NCBI GenBank assembly: GCA_947628325.1
Contig: CANQZL010000028.1
Coordinates: forward strand, 1 to 12,003
From: an uncultured Bacilli bacterium
GTDB taxonomy: Bacteria > Bacillota_I > Bacilli_A > RF39 > UBA660
Reading direction: 5' to 3'
DNA: 12,003 bases
Shown here: piece after piece, positions 6,241-12,003 of the stretch
How positions within the stretch are numbered: position 1 is the stretch's first letter
Layout of the letters: the number at the start of each line of letters is the position of its first letter
The notes under the pieces: model-generated
Told to the model about the DNA's origin: nothing
Databases searched by the model: none
The model's input: only the letters and a program-made list of their open reading frames with translations
Made by a program: the position numbers and the translations under genes

Positions 6241-6606
6241 ATGAAAGTTAAAGTTGGAGATAATGTAAAAATTCTTGCTGGAAAAGATAAAGGCAAAGAA
6301 GGAAGAGTTCTTAAAACTATGAAAAAAGAAAATAAAGTAATAGTTGAAGGAATTAATATGATTAAAAAACATCAAAAACCAAATCGTATGAATGAAGTGG
6401 GTTCTATCATTGATATGGAAGCACCAATCCATGTATCTAACGTAAAAGTAGTAGAAGAAACTAAAAAAGAAACAAAAAAAGCTCCAAAGAAAGAAACAGT
6501 TAAAGAAGTAAAAGAAGAAACTACTGCTAAAGCTAAAACAACTAAAACAACAAAGACAACAAAAGCGACAAAAACAACAAAAAAAACAGAAAAGAAAGCT
6601 AGTTAG
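6241..6606 (+). CDS. rplX: 50S ribosomal protein L24 (uL24) with C-terminal third replaced by a Lys/Thr-rich tail
   Basis: L24 starts 50S assembly at the 5' end of 23S rRNA and sits near the tunnel exit. Residues 1-71 hold the KOW domain and the first half of the family: GDNVKILAGKDKGKEGRV (6-23), VIVEGINMIKKHQKP (33-47) and APIHVSNV (61-68). In the usual 102-105-residue L24 this is followed by a strand segment with a TGxxxRVG...DGKKVR pattern. That segment is absent. Instead residues 72-121 are low complexity, about 18 Lys and 15 Thr with Glu pairs, ending in Lys-Thr-Thr repeats. I see no shifted frame carrying the missing part. The ribosome binding site is AGGAAGGA around 6224-6231. Confidence 0.93.
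   Translation: MKVKVGDNVKILAGKDKGKEGRVLKTMKKENKVIVEGINMIKKHQKPNRMNEVGSIIDMEAPIHVSNVKVVEETKKETKKAPKKETVKEVKEETTAKAKTTKTTKTTKATKTTKKTEKKAS
6535..6579 (+). repeat. 9-nt tandem repeat in the 3' end of rplX
   Basis: Five in-frame copies of a 9-nt unit close to AAAACAACA (with AAG, ACT or GCG variants in single copies) encode Lys-Thr-Thr repeats in the L24 tail. The unit is a multiple of three, so gain or loss of copies would change tail length without breaking the frame. The copies are imperfect, so recent slippage is not required. Confidence 0.8.
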
Positions 6607-6617
6607 TGGGTGAAGAT

Positions 6618-7157
6618 ATGAGTACATTTAAAAAATTATATAATGAACAAATCGTTGGCTCTCTAATGAAAAAATTTAACTATAAATCAGTTATGGAAGT
6701 TCCTAAACTAGAAAAAATAGTAATAAATATGGGAGTTGGAGAAGCTTCACATGATTCAAAATTTATTGAAGCAGCAGTTAAAGACCTAGAACTTATAGCT
6801 GGTCAAAAACCTGTTGTAACAAAAGCTCGTAAATCAATAGCTGGCTTTAAAATAAGAGAAGGCCAAGTAATTGGAGCAAAAGTTACATTACGTGGTGAAA
6901 ACATGTATAATTTTATGGAAAAACTAATTAAAGTTGCTCTTCCTCGTGTTAGAGACTTTAGAGGAATTTCAAAAGGGGCATTTGATGGTAAAGGAAATTA
7001 TACATTAGGAATAAAAGAACAAATTATATTCCCTGAAATAGATTACGATCAAGTACTAAAAATAAGAGGTATGGATATTGTATTCGTAACCACAGCCAAA
7101 ACAAATGAAGAAGCATTAGAATTATTAGACGAATTCGGAATGCCATTTAGAAAGTAG
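6618..7157 (+). CDS. rplE: 50S ribosomal protein L5 (uL5)
   Basis: L5 binds 5S rRNA and contacts the P-site tRNA and S13 across bridge B1b. Starting at the ATG at 6618 gives 179 residues, the standard length, beginning MSTFKKLYNEQI. A GTG at 6606 in the same frame is part of the Shine-Dalgarno sequence GTGGGTGA (6606-6613) and is rejected as the start. Signatures are KLEKIVINMGVGEA, the QKPVVTKARKSIAGFKIREG block, LPRVRDFRGI, NYTLGIKEQIIFPEIDYD and the C-terminal FGMPFRK. It begins about 11 nt after the rplX stop. Confidence 0.98.
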   Translation: MSTFKKLYNEQIVGSLMKKFNYKSVMEVPKLEKIVINMGVGEASHDSKFIEAAVKDLELIAGQKPVVTKARKSIAGFKIREGQVIGAKVTLRGENMYNFMEKLIKVALPRVRDFRGISKGAFDGKGNYTLGIKEQIIFPEIDYDQVLKIRGMDIVFVTTAKTNEEALELLDEFGMPFRK

Positions 7158-7176
7158 AAGGAGGAGGAAAATATTT

Positions 7177-7362
7177 ATGGCAAAGACAAGTTTAAAAGTA
7201 AAACAACAAAGACCTGCAAAATTTAAATCAAGAGCTTATACTCGTTGCGAAAGATGTGGACGTCCTCACGGAGTTCTACGCAAATATAAATTATGCCGTA
7301 TTTGCTTTAGAGAATTAGCAAATAACGGACAAATACCTGGCGTTAAAAAGTCAAGTTGGTAG
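7177..7362 (+). CDS. rpsN: 30S ribosomal protein S14, zinc-binding type Z (uS14)
   Basis: S14 completes the 30S head. This is the short 61-residue form with a CxxC-x12-CxxC zinc site: Cys24, Cys27, Cys40 and Cys43 (CERCG and CRICF). The rest is typical: MAKTSLKVKQQRP, RCGRPHGVLRKY, LCRICFRELA and GQIPGVKKSSW. Many Firmicutes also keep a zinc-free S14 elsewhere for zinc starvation; none lies in this window. AAGGAGGAGG at 7158-7167 precedes the start. The neighbours rplE and rpsH are the standard ones. Confidence 0.98.
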   Translation: MAKTSLKVKQQRPAKFKSRAYTRCERCGRPHGVLRKYKLCRICFRELANNGQIPGVKKSSW

Positions 7363-7380
7363 AAAGGAGGAATTTAGACT

Positions 7381-7776
7381 ATGGTATCAGATATAATAGC
7401 AGATATGCTTACAAGAATACGTAATGCAAATCAAATGAGATATGAAAATGTTGAAGTTTTAGGTTCAAAAATGACTTTAGGAATTGCTGAAATCTTAAAA
7501 CGTGAAGGCTATATTGCCGATTATAGTTATGAAAAAAATACTAAAGGCGATAAATTAAATATTACACTTAAGTATGGGAATAAAAAGGAAAGAGTTATAA
7601 CAGGTTTAAAAAGAATTTCTAAATCTGGATTACGTGTCTATGCCAAAAGTGATGAAATTCCTCGTGTTCTTAACGGTTTAGGAATTGCCATCATTTCAAC
7701 TTCAAAAGGATTAATGACTGATAAAGAAGCTCGTGAAGCTGGTCTAGGAGGAGAAGTACTTGCCTACATTTGGTAA
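7381..7776 (+). CDS. rpsH: 30S ribosomal protein S8 (uS8)
   Basis: S8 binds the central domain of 16S rRNA; in E. coli it also represses the spc operon. The 131-residue protein shows SDIIADMLTRIRNAN (3-17), the middle LKRISKSGLRVYAK block, and the RNA-binding end with GLGIAIISTSKGLMTDKEAR followed by GGEVLAYIW. AAAGGAGG (7363-7370) sets the start with a 10-nt spacing. I did not find an obvious copy of the S8 rRNA target in the region upstream of rplE, so S8 feedback of the E. coli kind is not indicated. Confidence 0.98.
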   Translation: MVSDIIADMLTRIRNANQMRYENVEVLGSKMTLGIAEILKREGYIADYSYEKNTKGDKLNITLKYGNKKERVITGLKRISKSGLRVYAKSDEIPRVLNGLGIAIISTSKGLMTDKEAREAGLGGEVLAYIW

Positions 7777-7787
7777 GGAAAAAAGTT

Positions 7788-8327
7788 ATGAGTAGAATAG
7801 GAAAAAGAGAATTAGTAATACCAGAAGGCGTTACTGTAAACATTGATAATAATACTATAACTGTTAAAGGACCAAAAGGTGAACTAACTTATGAAAAATC
7901 AGACGTTATTACAGTTGAAGAAGTTGAAGGCAAAATAATTACAAAAAGACCAAATGATAATAAAGTATCAAAACAACTACACGGTACAACAAATGCTTTA
8001 ATAAACAATATGATTATTGGAGTTAAAGAAGGCTATCAAAAAGGCTTAGAAGCTGTTGGTGTAGGATATAGATTTCAAGTACAAGGAAATAAAATAAATA
8101 TAAGTGCTGGTTATTCACATCCAGTAATTATAGAAGTTCCTGCTGGATTAAAAGCAGAACAAGTAAGTAATACTGAAATAACTATTTCAGGAATTGATAA
8201 GCAAAGAGTTGCTGAATTTGCGGCTAATATTCGTAGCGTAAGAGAACCTGAACCATATAAAGGTAAAGGTATACGTTATAAAGGTGAATATGTTCGTCGT
8301 AAAGAAGGTAAGAAAGCAGCTAAATAA
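7788..8327 (+). CDS. rplF: 50S ribosomal protein L6 (uL6)
   Basis: L6 is a two-domain protein near the sarcin-ricin loop. The start at 7788 gives MSRIGKRELVIPEGVTV, the family N-terminus, and 179 residues. A TTG at 7770 is in frame but overlaps the rpsH stop and lacks a site before it, while AAGGA (7775-7779) is 8 nt before the chosen ATG. Motifs are TVKGPKGELTYE, HGTTNALINNMIIGVKEGY, the GVGYRFQVQGN strand pair, and the C-terminal EPEPYKGKGIRYKGEYVRRK block that contacts 23S rRNA. The basic tail ends in KEGKKAAK. Confidence 0.97.
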   Translation: MSRIGKRELVIPEGVTVNIDNNTITVKGPKGELTYEKSDVITVEEVEGKIITKRPNDNKVSKQLHGTTNALINNMIIGVKEGYQKGLEAVGVGYRFQVQGNKINISAGYSHPVIIEVPAGLKAEQVSNTEITISGIDKQRVAEFAANIRSVREPEPYKGKGIRYKGEYVRRKEGKKAAK

Positions 8328-8347
8328 GGGTAAGGAGTCGAGATATT

Positions 8348-8704
8348 ATGATAGTTAAAGAATCAAGAAATGATATGCGTAAAAAAAGACATGCTCGTAT
8401 TCGTAAAAATATAAGTGGTACTGCAGAATGTCCTAGATTAAACGTATTTAGATCAAATACACAAATATTTGCTCAAATTATCGATGATGTTAAGGGCGTT
8501 ACTCTAGCTAGCTCTTCATCTGTCGAATTAAAAATTAAAAATGGTGGTAATGTTGAAGGTGCCAAATTAGTTGGTAAAGACATTGCTGAAAAAGCTAAAA
8601 AATTAAAAATTAAAAAAGTAGTTTTCGATAGAGGTGGATACCTTTACCACGGACGTGTTCAAGCTTTAGCAGAAGCAGCACGTGAAAATGGACTAGAATT
8701 CTAA
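8348..8704 (+). CDS. rplR: 50S ribosomal protein L18 (uL18)
   Basis: L18 binds 5S rRNA with L5 in the central protuberance. The 118-residue protein opens with a basic tail containing RKKRHARIRKNISGTAECPR (11-30), followed by LNVFRSNTQIFAQIIDD, and ends with VVFDRGGYLYHGRVQALAEA and ARENGLEF, the expected family order. The start at 8348 follows AAGGAG at 8332-8337 with a somewhat long 10-nt gap. The next in-frame ATG, ten codons in, would cut into the conserved tail and has no ribosome binding site. Confidence 0.97.
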   Translation: MIVKESRNDMRKKRHARIRKNISGTAECPRLNVFRSNTQIFAQIIDDVKGVTLASSSSVELKIKNGGNVEGAKLVGKDIAEKAKKLKIKKVVFDRGGYLYHGRVQALAEAARENGLEF

Positions 8705-8720
8705 GAGGGAGGTACAGATT

Positions 8721-9224
8721 ATGCCAAAAACAAAAATGGACTCTAAGAAAAACTTGCTTGAAGAAAAAGTTGTTTCTATTGGCCGTGTAACTAAAGTTAC
8801 AAAAGGTGGACGTCACTTTAGATTCTCAGCAACAGTAGTTGTTGGGAATAGAAAAGGCTTAGTAGGAATTGGAACTGGAAAAGCTAATGAAGTTCCAGAA
8901 GCTATTAAAAAAGCTATTCAAGCAGCAAATAAAAACGTAACAAAAGTTTCATTAATTGATAATAGAACAATTCCACACGAAGCTATAGGAAAAGTTGGAC
9001 GTGCTCAAGTCCTAATTAAACCTGCTACAGAAGGTACTGGAGTTATCGCTGGTGGTTCTGCCAGAGATGTTCTTGAACTTGCTGGAGTACGTGATATAGT
9101 TTCAAAATCACTTGGATCAAATACTAAAATAAATGTTGCAAAAGCTACTTTAGAAGCTCTTAAGATGCAAAAAACTCCTGAACAAGTTGCAGCTTTAAGA
9201 GGAAAGAAAGTTGAGGAGCTATAA
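8721..9224 (+). CDS. rpsE: 30S ribosomal protein S5 (uS5)
   Basis: S5 lies at the mRNA entry site and affects decoding accuracy. The 167-residue protein shows the N-terminal double-stranded RNA-binding-like domain with VSIGRVTKVTKGGRHFRFSA, whose KGGR loop is the site of spectinomycin resistance changes and is intact here. The GVGIGTGKA-type strand reads VGIGTGKANEVPEAI. The second domain has GVIAGGSARDVLELAGV and DIVSKSLGS. GGGAGGT (8707-8713) is 7 nt before the ATG. Directly downstream, only one base separates its stop from the rplO start, so rpmD, which normally follows, is missing. Confidence 0.98.
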   Translation: MPKTKMDSKKNLLEEKVVSIGRVTKVTKGGRHFRFSATVVVGNRKGLVGIGTGKANEVPEAIKKAIQAANKNVTKVSLIDNRTIPHEAIGKVGRAQVLIKPATEGTGVIAGGSARDVLELAGVRDIVSKSLGSNTKINVAKATLEALKMQKTPEQVAALRGKKVEEL

Positions 9225-9225
9225 T

Positions 9226-9669
9226 ATGAAATTAAACGAATTAAATGCTTCTCCAGAAGCAAAAGTTAGAAAAAGAGTTGGCCGTGGACCTGGAAGTGGA
9301 ATGGGTAAAACATCTACAAGAGGTCAAAAAGGGCAAAAATCACGTTCAGGAGCAAGCATTTCAGCTTGGTTCCAAGGTGGACAAACTCCATTATATAGAA
9401 GAGTTCCAAAACGTGGATTTAACAATGCAAAATTTAGAGTAGAATATGCAACAATTAATTTAAGTGATTTAAATAAACATTTTAATGATGGAGATGTTGT
9501 TTCTCCTGAAATATTAAAAGAAAAGGGTATTATCAAAAAACAACTTTGTGGCGTAAAAGTCTTAGGCGATGGTGAACTAGAAAAGAAATTAACTATTAAA
9601 GCAAATAGATTCTCAAGTTCAGCCGTTACAAAAATCGAAAGTGCTGGCGGAAAAGCTGAGGTGATTTAG
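9226..9669 (+). CDS. rplO: 50S ribosomal protein L15 (uL15)
   Basis: L15 is a late-assembly protein with a long extension into 23S rRNA. The start at 9226 gives MKLNELNASPEAKVRKRVGR and 147 residues, the usual size; a TTG 15 nt upstream is in frame but overlaps the GAGGAG ribosome binding site (9213-9218). Signatures are GRGPGSGMGKTSTRGQKGQ, the RSGASISAWFQGGQTPLYRR stretch, PKRGF, and the C-terminal LTIKANRFSSSAVTKIESAG block. It follows rpsE by one base and its final codons carry the GAGGTGA used by secY. Confidence 0.98.
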   Translation: MKLNELNASPEAKVRKRVGRGPGSGMGKTSTRGQKGQKSRSGASISAWFQGGQTPLYRRVPKRGFNNAKFRVEYATINLSDLNKHFNDGDVVSPEILKEKGIIKKQLCGVKVLGDGELEKKLTIKANRFSSSAVTKIESAGGKAEVI

Positions 9670-9670
9670 T

Positions 9671-10930
9671 ATGTTTTCTAATCTAAAACAGCTATTTAAT
9701 CGCTCAAATAAAGATTTAAGAAAAAGAATATATTTTACACTATTTTGTTTAGCAATATTTAGTTTTGGAAGTACAATTACCGTACCATGGGTTAGTACAG
9801 TATATGAAGAATTAGGTTTCCTAGAAATCTTTAACCTAATGACAGGTGGAGGACTTAAATCATTCTCTATCTTTGCCTTAGGTGTAACTCCATATATTAC
9901 AGCTCAAATTATTACTCAATTATTACAAATGGACATCATACCATATTTTAAAGAACTAAAAGAACAAGGATATACAGGTAAACAAAAGATAAATAAAATA
10001 ACTAGATATTTAGGTGTTCTATTTGCTTTTGTTCAAGGTTATATCTTTACTGTCGTATATGCTAATACTACCGATGTTCTAACTATTTTAAAAACAACAG
10101 TAGTCTTAACTGCTGGTACATGTTTACTATTATGGTTAGGAGATCAAATTACTAAAAGAGGAATTGGTAATGGTATATCTCTATTTATAATGGCTGGTAT
10201 TTTACAATCTATGCCTAGAATATTCATTACTGCATTCCAAGAATTAGTTCTTGCTGGAACCTTTAATAACATTATAGGTTCACTACTATTTGCTTCATTT
10301 GTAATCATATATTTATTAATAATTGTTGGAATGGTTTGGATTCAACTTGCTGAAAGAAGAATCCCTATCCAATATGCTAATAGAACAAATAGTGCTTATG
10401 GAGGACATCAAAATTTCCTTCCAATCAAAATAAATGCTGCTGGAGTTCTTCCAGTAATATTTGCATCAACTTTATTAACAATCCCTGTTACAATTGTTAA
10501 TTTAATTAAAAACGAGACAGCAATTAACTTTGTTAATACTTATATCGTTAATACATCATTAACAGGATTTATCTTATATATAGTATTAATATTCTTATTT
10601 GGATATTTTTATACATTCCTACAAATGAATCCTGAAGAAATGTCTAAAAACTTAAGTAAAAGTGGTGCATACATTCCAGGAGTAAGACCTGGTAATGATA
10701 CTATTGAATACGTAAGTAACGTATTAGGAAAACTAACAGTAGTTGGATCCCTATTCTTAATTATAATTGCGGGACTACCTATATTATTCTCTAATTTCTC
10801 AGGACTATCTAGTACTGTAACAATTGGAGGAACAGGATTATTAATTGTTGTAGGTGTTGCAATAGAAACTTATAAACAATTAGAAAGTAGTTTAATAAGC
10901 CGTAGTCATAGGGCTGGAATAAGAAGGTAA
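9671..10930 (+). CDS. secY: Protein translocase subunit SecY
   Basis: SecY is the ten-helix pore of the Sec translocon in the cytoplasmic membrane, working with SecE, SecG and SecA. The 419 residues hold ten hydrophobic segments, near 20-40, 62-86, 112-130, 142-157, 168-186, 202-225, 256-278, 295-317, 352-374 and 384-399. The plug region is TGGGLKSFSIFALGVTPYI (58-76). Other signatures are GIGNGISLFI (164-173), ERRIPIQYA (228-236), LPIKINAAGVLP (250-261) and SGAYIPGVRPG (331-341), with the near-invariant Arg339 of loop C5. It is about ten residues shorter than the common 430. GAGGTGA (9658-9664) inside rplO sets the start. Confidence 0.98.
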   Translation: MFSNLKQLFNRSNKDLRKRIYFTLFCLAIFSFGSTITVPWVSTVYEELGFLEIFNLMTGGGLKSFSIFALGVTPYITAQIITQLLQMDIIPYFKELKEQGYTGKQKINKITRYLGVLFAFVQGYIFTVVYANTTDVLTILKTTVVLTAGTCLLLWLGDQITKRGIGNGISLFIMAGILQSMPRIFITAFQELVLAGTFNNIIGSLLFASFVIIYLLIIVGMVWIQLAERRIPIQYANRTNSAYGGHQNFLPIKINAAGVLPVIFASTLLTIPVTIVNLIKNETAINFVNTYIVNTSLTGFILYIVLIFLFGYFYTFLQMNPEEMSKNLSKSGAYIPGVRPGNDTIEYVSNVLGKLTVVGSLFLIIIAGLPILFSNFSGLSSTVTIGGTGLLIVVGVAIETYKQLESSLISRSHRAGIRR

Positions 10931-10933
10931 AAA

Positions 10934-11599
10934 GTGAAAAATATAATATTTATAGCTCCCCCTGCTGCTGGTAAAGGAACTCAAAGTGCTCTTTTAGAAG
11001 AAAAAAGAGGCTATCTTCATTTATCAACAGGCGATTTACTAAGAGCAGAGATTAAAAAGGGAACAGAATTAGGAAAAGAAATTGACAAAATAATATCAAA
11101 AGGCGAATTAGTCAGTGATGAAATAATTACTGAACTATTAAAAAATGAATTAAAATCAATTAAAGATAAACAATTCATTTTAGATGGCTATCCAAGAAAC
11201 ATTAATCAAGCTAAAACTCTAGATAATATTTTTGCTGAATTAAATATAGATAACTATGTTGCTATTTACTTAAATATTACTGAAGAAGAAGCTATGAAAA
11301 GAGTTCTTGGTAGAATAGTTTGCTCTACATGTGGAGCAAGTTATAATAAATATTTTCAAGAATTAAAACCTAAAAAGGATGGAATATGTAATAAGTGTGG
11401 TAGTGAGTTAGTTGAAAGAAAAGATGACAACGAAGAAACATTTAAAATTCGTTTTAAGACCTATTTAGATGTTACTAATCCATTACTAGATTACTACAAA
11501 GAAAGAAATAAATTAGAAGTAGTAGAATCAAGTAATGACTATGAACAAACTTATAATTGCATTGAAGAAATTCTTAAGAGTGAGGATGTTGATAACTAA
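10934..11599 (+). CDS. adk: Adenylate kinase, zinc-LID type, with variant Walker A
   Basis: The enzyme interconverts ATP + AMP and 2 ADP in the cytoplasm. The 221 residues show the P-loop APPAAGKGT (8-16), STGDLLR (31-37), DGYPRN (84-89), GRIVC (126-130), and RKDDNEETFKIR (162-173). The LID has four cysteines, Cys130, Cys133, Cys152 and Cys155, as in zinc-binding enzymes of Gram-positive bacteria, with two more residues than usual between the pairs. The P-loop is odd: the family normally reads GxPGxGKGT, while here Ala replaces both the first Gly and the Gly after the prolines. Lys14 and the catalytic arginines (37, 88, 127, 162, 173) remain. It starts with GTG, the only non-ATG start here, after AGAAGG (10922-10927). 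Confidence 0.95.
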   Translation: MKNIIFIAPPAAGKGTQSALLEEKRGYLHLSTGDLLRAEIKKGTELGKEIDKIISKGELVSDEIITELLKNELKSIKDKQFILDGYPRNINQAKTLDNIFAELNIDNYVAIYLNITEEEAMKRVLGRIVCSTCGASYNKYFQELKPKKDGICNKCGSELVERKDDNEETFKIRFKTYLDVTNPLLDYYKERNKLEVVESSNDYEQTYNCIEEILKSEDVDN

Positions 11600-11624
11600 A
11601 AAGTTATCAACATCACAAAACTCA
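11581..11624 (+). repeat. Perfect 13-bp inverted repeat over the adk stop codon
   Basis: GATGTTGATAACT (11585-11597) and AGTTATCAACATC (11602-11614) are exact reverse complements with an AAAA loop, and TGAG (11581-11584) can add four pairs with CTCA (11621-11624) across a 6-nt bulge. The adk TAA is at the top of the stem. No T-tract follows on either strand, so it is not a standard intrinsic terminator. A role in RNA processing, 3'-end protection, or lowering of read-through into infA is possible. Each arm contains TTATCAACA or its complement, one base from the DnaA box TTATCCACA. Confidence 0.85.
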
Positions 11625-11633
11625 GGTTATAAA
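11604..11633 (+). promoter_or_regulatory. Weak candidate promoter before infA
   Basis: TTATCA (11604-11609) and TATAAA (11628-11633) are 18 nt apart, with 4 of 6 and 5 of 6 matches to the sigma-A consensus. A start near 11640 would leave only about 15 nt before infA, with the ribosome binding site at its very 5' end. In DNA this AT-rich such matches arise by chance, and the -35 lies in the hairpin arm. I list it because this is the only sizeable gap inside the operon. Confidence 0.2.
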
Positions 11634-11654
11634 AATTATATAGGAGATATAAAA

Positions 11655-11873
11655 ATGGCTAAAGAAGAAAAAATTGAAGTAGAAGGTAAAGTGGTCGAAA
11701 TCATTAAAGGTGGAGATCCAATAGTAGAATTACCTAATGGACATACTGTAAAAGCCTACGTTTCTGGTAAAATGCGCGTTAATATGATTCGTATCTTACC
11801 AGGTGATACAGTAACAATAGAATTATCGCCTTATGATTTAACACGTGGGCGCATAATATGGAATAAAAGATAA
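11655..11873 (+). CDS. infA: Translation initiation factor IF-1
   Basis: IF-1 is an OB-fold protein that occupies the 30S A site during initiation. Starting at 11655 gives 72 residues, exactly the usual length, with MAKEEKIEVEGKVVE, LPNGHTVKAYVSGKMR, the strand MIRILPGDTVTIELSPYDL, and RGRIIWNKR at the end. TAGGAGAT (11641-11648) precedes the start. Upstream in-frame ATGs lie inside adk and the hairpin and would add a non-family extension, so they are rejected. In most Firmicutes map stands between adk and infA; here a 55-nt gap with a hairpin does. Confidence 0.98.
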   Translation: MAKEEKIEVEGKVVEIIKGGDPIVELPNGHTVKAYVSGKMRVNMIRILPGDTVTIELSPYDLTRGRIIWNKR

Positions 11874-11887
11874 ATGGAGGTACAATT

Positions 11888-12001
11888 ATGAAAGTAAGAC
11901 CATCAGTTAAAAAAATTTGCGCAAAGTGCAAAATTATTAGAAGAAAAGGAAAAATAATGGTTATTTGTGAAAATCCAAAACACAAACAAAAACAAGGTTA
12001 A
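11888..12001 (+). CDS. rpmJ: 50S ribosomal protein L36 (bL36), zinc-binding form
   Basis: L36 is the smallest 50S protein and is added late in assembly. The 37-residue frame begins MKVRPSVKKICAKCK and ends with a TAA at 11999-12001, so it is complete at the very edge of the window. The zinc ligands Cys11, Cys14, Cys27 and His32 of the C-x2-C-x12-C-x4-H motif are all present, marking the zinc-containing version. TGGAGGT (11875-11881) sets the start, 14 nt after infA. The next gene expected in this cluster would be rpsM. Confidence 0.98.
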   Translation: MKVRPSVKKICAKCKIIRRKGKIMVICENPKHKQKQG

Positions 12002-12003
12002 TA

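Noticed and set aside
5790..6296. Open frame of 168 codons on the minus strand across rplN
   Set aside because: It lies opposite one of the most conserved ribosomal genes, has a Thr/Pro/Leu-rich shadow composition, and has no promoter or ribosome binding site.
6451..6603. Frameshift as the cause of the unusual L24 C-terminus
   Set aside because: Neither other forward frame carries the missing L24 segment, and the tail has regular codon structure with in-frame 9-nt repeats.
6220..6627. Long open frame on the minus strand across rplX
   Set aside because: It is the mirror of the Lys-rich L24 coding sequence, giving a Phe/Cys/Ser-rich translation with no ribosome binding site.
9245..9442. Second + strand frame inside rplO
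   Set aside because: It is an out-of-frame reading of the basic L15 N-terminal region; no ribosome binding site and no homologue that I recognise.
11550..11556. TATAAT inside the end of adk as a promoter for infA
   Set aside because: There is no acceptable -35 element 16-18 nt upstream, and such a match is expected by chance in DNA this AT-rich.
11585..11614. Replication origin signal based on two DnaA-like boxes
   Set aside because: Both boxes are just the two arms of a single palindrome and differ from the consensus; there is no cluster of boxes, no AT-rich unwinding region and no dnaA or dnaN nearby.
11535..11654. N-terminal extension of infA beginning inside adk
   Set aside because: IF-1 is 72 residues and the ATG at 11655 has its own Shine-Dalgarno; the extension would be translated from the end of adk and the hairpin.
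1..12003. CRISPR arrays, tRNA or rRNA genes, insertion sequences, phage genes or a defence system
   Set aside because: Nothing of the kind is visible; apart from the first 540 bases the window is fully occupied by the operon's promoter, leader and genes.

Overview
This is an AT-rich window (roughly a third G+C by eye) carrying the 5' part of the S10-spc ribosomal protein cluster of a low-GC, Gram-positive-type bacterium. Firmicute traits are the strong Shine-Dalgarno sites of AAGGAGG type, a short zinc-binding S14, a four-Cys adenylate kinase LID, and an S10 loop of Firmicute type. The missing rpmD, low-complexity tails on L3 and L24, and a heavy TAA/TAG stop bias suggest an uncultured Bacilli or Mollicutes-adjacent lineage. 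Tryptophan is read only as TGG and all genes are open with TGA as stop, so the Mycoplasma code is not in use here. The taxon is an inference, not a match.

Layout. Bases 1-315 are the 3' end of an unrecognised gene closed by a strong intrinsic terminator (327-359). Bases 360-540 hold a possible gene remnant and a second terminator. A near-consensus promoter (560-588) follows, then a transcribed leader of about 125 nt with pairing potential, then 24 tightly packed genes all on the + strand: rpsJ-rplC-rplD-rplW-rplB-rpsS-rplV-rpsC-rplP-rpmC-rpsQ-rplN-rplX-rplE-rpsN-rpsH-rplF-rplR-rpsE-rplO-secY-adk-infA-rpmJ. Spacings run from short overlaps to about 25 nt, except adk-infA, where a perfect 13-bp hairpin sits on the adk stop codon. 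No terminator is seen after the promoter, so one long transcript is likely and probably continues past the window (rpsM, rpsK, rpoA and rplQ would be expected).

How the genes work together. The cluster makes large- and small-subunit proteins in one transcript, the SecY translocon pore, adenylate kinase, and initiation factor IF1. The usual rpmD (between rpsE and rplO) and map (between adk and infA) are absent from their places.

This is a conventional housekeeping locus and I do not see a new biological system in it. The points worth a second look are: the structured rpsJ leader; an acidic extension on L3; an L24 whose C-terminal third is replaced by a Lys/Thr repeat tail; an L22 exit-tunnel hairpin lacking the usual PRAxGRA tip; a Walker A variant (APPAAGKGT) in adenylate kinase; complete avoidance of TGA stops; and the adk-infA hairpin.
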